DNA from: Sphingomonadales bacterium | Lineage (GTDB): Bacteria > Pseudomonadota > Alphaproteobacteria > Sphingomonadales > Sphingomonadaceae | DNA: 15,118 nt | Direction of reading: 5' to 3' | Assembly (NCBI GenBank): GCA_004292705.1 | Contig: RDXA01000357.1 | Location: 1 to 15,118 of the forward strand | Shown here: piece after piece, positions 13,473-15,118 of the stretch | Position numbering within the stretch: the first letter of the stretch is position 1 | How the letters are laid out: every line of letters begins with the position of its first letter | The notes under the pieces: model-generated | What the model saw: the letters and a program-made list of their open reading frames with translations, nothing else | Database searches by the model: none | Told to the model about the DNA's origin: nothing | Made by a program: the position numbers and the translations under genes

Positions 13473-14714
13473 TCAGACTTTCCTGGTGAAGGTGATCGGC
13501 AGATGGGTCACGCCGCGCAGCAGGATGTTGGGCAGGATGCGGATTTCGTTCTCGTCGGCGACCGCGAAGTTATCGAGCCGTTCGAGCAGCTCGTCGAAGG
13601 CGACCAGCATTTCCTTGCGGCTGAGCATATTGCCCACGCACATATGCGGGCCCTTGCCGAAGCTGAGGTGGGTGCGGGCATTGGCGCGGTCGATGTCGAA
13701 TGCGTCGGGATCGGGGAACTTGCTGGGATCACGATTGGCGGCGGCATAGCGCAGCTGCACCACGGCACCCGCCGGGATCGCCACGCCGCCCAGTTCGGTA
13801 TCCTGCTTGGCGATCCGCCACATTCCGGCGGTGGGGGTTTCGTAGCGCAGCGCCTCCTCGACAAGGTTCATGATGACCTTGGGATCGCGCCCGCCGGCCG
13901 CCGCCTTGGCCTTGGCCATCTGGTCGGGGTTGCGGATCAACTGGAGCAATCCGCCGGCCAGAGTCGAGGTGGTGGTCTCGTTCCCCGCCACCATGAACTG
14001 CTGCATCAGCGACATGATTTCAGGGTCCGAGAGCGGTGTCTCGCCCTCGATCCGCGCCTCGACCAGATCGGTCAGCAGGTCGTTGCCGCCATTGGCGCGG
14101 CGATCATCGATGAGGCCCTTCATGTAGTGCTGGAATTCGACGAGGCTGCGCGCACAATCCAGCTTGCGCTGGTGATCGACCATCTGGCTGAAACGGTCGA
14201 CCGCCGCGTCGGACCACATCTTGACCTGCTTGGGATTGTCATCGAGCCCGATTTGCCCGGCGATCATGGCGACCGGCAGCGGCACGCCGAATTCCTCGAC
14301 GAATTCGCATTCCCCCCTGTCGGCGAAGGCCTCGATCAGCTCGATCGACTTGGTCCGCATGTCCGCCTCGATCGCGTTGACCCGCGGTGCCGAGAAGGCG
14401 AGGTTCACCAGCTTGCGGTTGCGGGTGTGGACCGGGTGATCGGCGGTCAGCAGGGTCGGCAGATCGGGCCAGCCTTCAGCCAGGATCGCCTGGATTTCCT
14501 CGTCCGATTCCCGCCCCATCAGCGCGGTGAAATCGTTCGAGAAGATTTCCGGCTTGGTGGTGGCCTCGCTGCACAGGTCGTAGGAATAGACGACCCAGGT
14601 GTTCATGCCTTCGAGATGCTCGATCGCGATCCCCGCATCATGCACGGCGCGGTAGTAATCGAACGGATCGATCAGCGTTTCGGGCGCAAAGACATTGCCT
14701 TCAGGCTTGTTCAT
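13473..14714 (-). CDS. cytochrome P450 monooxygenase
   Basis: A soluble bacterial class P450 of 413 residues. All signature elements are seen: DHPVHTRNR on helix C (92-100), the oxygen-activating AGNETTTS of helix I (243-250), E287-x-x-R290, and the haem loop F352-G-K-G-P-H-M-C359-V-G with Cys359 as the iron ligand. There is no membrane anchor. Such enzymes hydroxylate or epoxidise hydrophobic substrates using ferredoxin and reductase partners, which are not encoded here. Its position as the first full gene ahead of ACAD, DUF35 and thiolase genes recalls CYP125 in the actinobacterial igr operon, which oxidises the cholesterol side chain, but CYP subfamily cannot be assigned by eye. CTGGAG lies about 10 bases before the ATG at 14714. 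The upstream gap of 98 bases may hold a promoter. Confidence 0.95.
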   Translation of the reverse strand: MNKPEGNVFAPETLIDPFDYYRAVHDAGIAIEHLEGMNTWVVYSYDLCSEATTKPEIFSNDFTALMGRESDEEIQAILAEGWPDLPTLLTADHPVHTRNRKLVNLAFSAPRVNAIEADMRTKSIELIEAFADRGECEFVEEFGVPLPVAMIAGQIGLDDNPKQVKMWSDAAVDRFSQMVDHQRKLDCARSLVEFQHYMKGLIDDRRANGGNDLLTDLVEARIEGETPLSDPEIMSLMQQFMVAGNETTTSTLAGGLLQLIRNPDQMAKAKAAAGGRDPKVIMNLVEEALRYETPTAGMWRIAKQDTELGGVAIPAGAVVQLRYAAANRDPSKFPDPDAFDIDRANARTHLSFGKGPHMCVGNMLSRKEMLVAFDELLERLDNFAVADENEIRILPNILLRGVTHLPITFTRKV

Positions 14715-14812
14715 ATGGGCAGGCTCCAGACCCCTTGGAATTATGGAGCGAGCCTAGCCATGAGTGCGCCTGCGATGCGATGCGCGTTTGTGTTAGGGTC
14801 GGCGGTGGCGGG
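14715..14812 (-). promoter_or_regulatory. intergenic region ahead of the P450, possible promoter
   Basis: On the minus strand CATAAT (14740-14745 on the plus strand as ATTATG) resembles a -10 box, but no good -35 lies at the right distance. A short inverted repeat, GCTCCA (14723-14728) with TGGAGC (14744-14749), overlaps it and could be an operator or an RNA hairpin. Read-through from the epoxide-hydrolase-like gene is equally possible. Confidence 0.2.
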
Positions 14813-15118
14813 TCAGGCCGCAGGGGTGGCGGGCGCGAATTCGCGCTGGAATTCGGCCATGTCGAAATAGTCGCGCCAGGCGGTGATGCGGCCGTCTGCG
14901 CCCAGTTCGAAGGTGCCCATCACCCGGATCGCGGCGCGGCGGCCGTCCTTGAAATTGAAGGCATCGGTGCGCTCGGTCAGCACGGTGTTGCCGTTGGCGG
15001 CGATGGCGTGGGTCTGCCAGTCGCACTTTTCGATATCGCCGAGGAAACCCTCGACCATCGCGCGCATCTGCGCGGTGCCCACGACCGGCTCCATGGGGAT
15101 GTTGTGGTAGACGATATC
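14813..15118 (-). CDS. limonene-1,2-epoxide-hydrolase-like NTF2-fold protein (partial, 5' end outside window)
   Basis: The last 101 residues of a SnoaL/NTF2-fold protein, with translation open to the right window edge. The visible start, DIVYHNIPMEPVVG, is a typical internal segment of limonene-epoxide hydrolases, so the gene begins beyond the window; the first in-window ATG (15094) is internal. The catalytic Asp-Arg-Asp triad pattern is kept as ERTDAF (Arg and the first Asp) and ITAWRDYFDMAEF (second Asp). These enzymes add water to an epoxide without cofactors. Known relatives act on limonene epoxide and, in mycobacteria (EphG), on cholesterol epoxide. Beside a P450 it may process an epoxide made by that enzyme. 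Some homologues have no proven hydrolase activity. It is 98 bases upstream of the P450 on the same strand. Confidence 0.8.
   Translation of the reverse strand, partial: DIVYHNIPMEPVVGTAQMRAMVEGFLGDIEKCDWQTHAIAANGNTVLTERTDAFNFKDGRRAAIRVMGTFELGADGRITAWRDYFDMAEFQREFAPATPAA

Noticed and set aside
12466..13749. 427-residue plus-strand open frame opposite the FAD-binding ACAD
   Set aside because: Antisense shadow with no domain; the minus-strand ACAD fits operon spacing and family motifs.
13503..14870. 455-residue plus-strand open frame opposite the P450
   Set aside because: It is fully antisense to a P450 with every signature motif; its His/Gly/Asp-rich sequence is typical of mirrored high-GC coding DNA.

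Overview
The window reads as chromosomal DNA of a high-GC alphaproteobacterium, most likely a sphingomonad-type organism (Sphingomonas, Novosphingobium or Erythrobacter relatives). The pointers are a cysteine-depleted alphaproteobacterial DksA, a short PilZ protein, a COG3146-type acyltransferase, TTAAC-containing sites resembling CtrA boxes, and a GC-rich hairpin repeat of the kind scattered through such genomes. Taxonomy is inferred from protein style only. I see no tRNA, rRNA, CRISPR array, transposase or phage gene.

Left part, bases 1-4739, housekeeping and regulation. A COG3146/FemAB-like N-acyltransferase (+) converges on a small Sel1-repeat protein (-). A 277-base divergent intergenic region follows, then dksA (+), a PilZ-domain protein (+), a lipoprotein substrate-binding protein of the peptide/nickel ABC class with no permease beside it (+), and a small DUF4112 membrane protein (+). 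The dksA upstream region holds a plausible sigma-70-type promoter and a leader that can fold into a branched structure. Near-consensus CtrA boxes lie upstream of dksA/Sel1 and upstream of pilZ.

Middle part, 4776-6787. kynA (tryptophan 2,3-dioxygenase) and kynU (kynureninase) are translationally coupled by an ATGA overlap. Together with a kynurenine formamidase they would turn tryptophan into anthranilate plus alanine, but no formamidase gene is in the window. A convergent gap of 167 bases follows.

Right part, 6955 to the right edge, is one long minus-strand catabolic cluster. In transcription order it holds a limonene-epoxide-hydrolase-like protein (cut by the window edge), cytochrome P450, acyl-CoA dehydrogenase (ACAD) subunit, DUF35 OB-fold protein, Ltp-type thiolase, SDR, ThuA-domain protein, a second ACAD, a GC-rich hairpin repeat, and a 2,4-dienoyl-CoA-reductase-like SDR. 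Several junctions overlap or are only a few bases apart, so P450 through the second ACAD is probably one operon. The order P450, ACAD, DUF35, thiolase parallels the actinobacterial igr operon for cholesterol side-chain removal (cyp125, fadE28, fadE29, chsH2, chsH1, ltp2). The two ACADs have complementary defects: one has a candidate catalytic Glu but no FAD-binding motifs, the other has the FAD motifs but no catalytic Glu. This is the pattern of alpha2beta2 steroid ACADs. A working model is P450 oxidation of a branched or polycyclic side chain, CoA-ester dehydrogenation by the split ACAD, and C-C cleavage by the thiolase/aldolase with its OB-fold partner. The real substrate, the CoA ligase and the hydratase are not visible. 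The most unusual parts are the zinc-ligand-free DUF35 protein, the thiolase lacking the usual His and second Cys, and the embedded ThuA protein.
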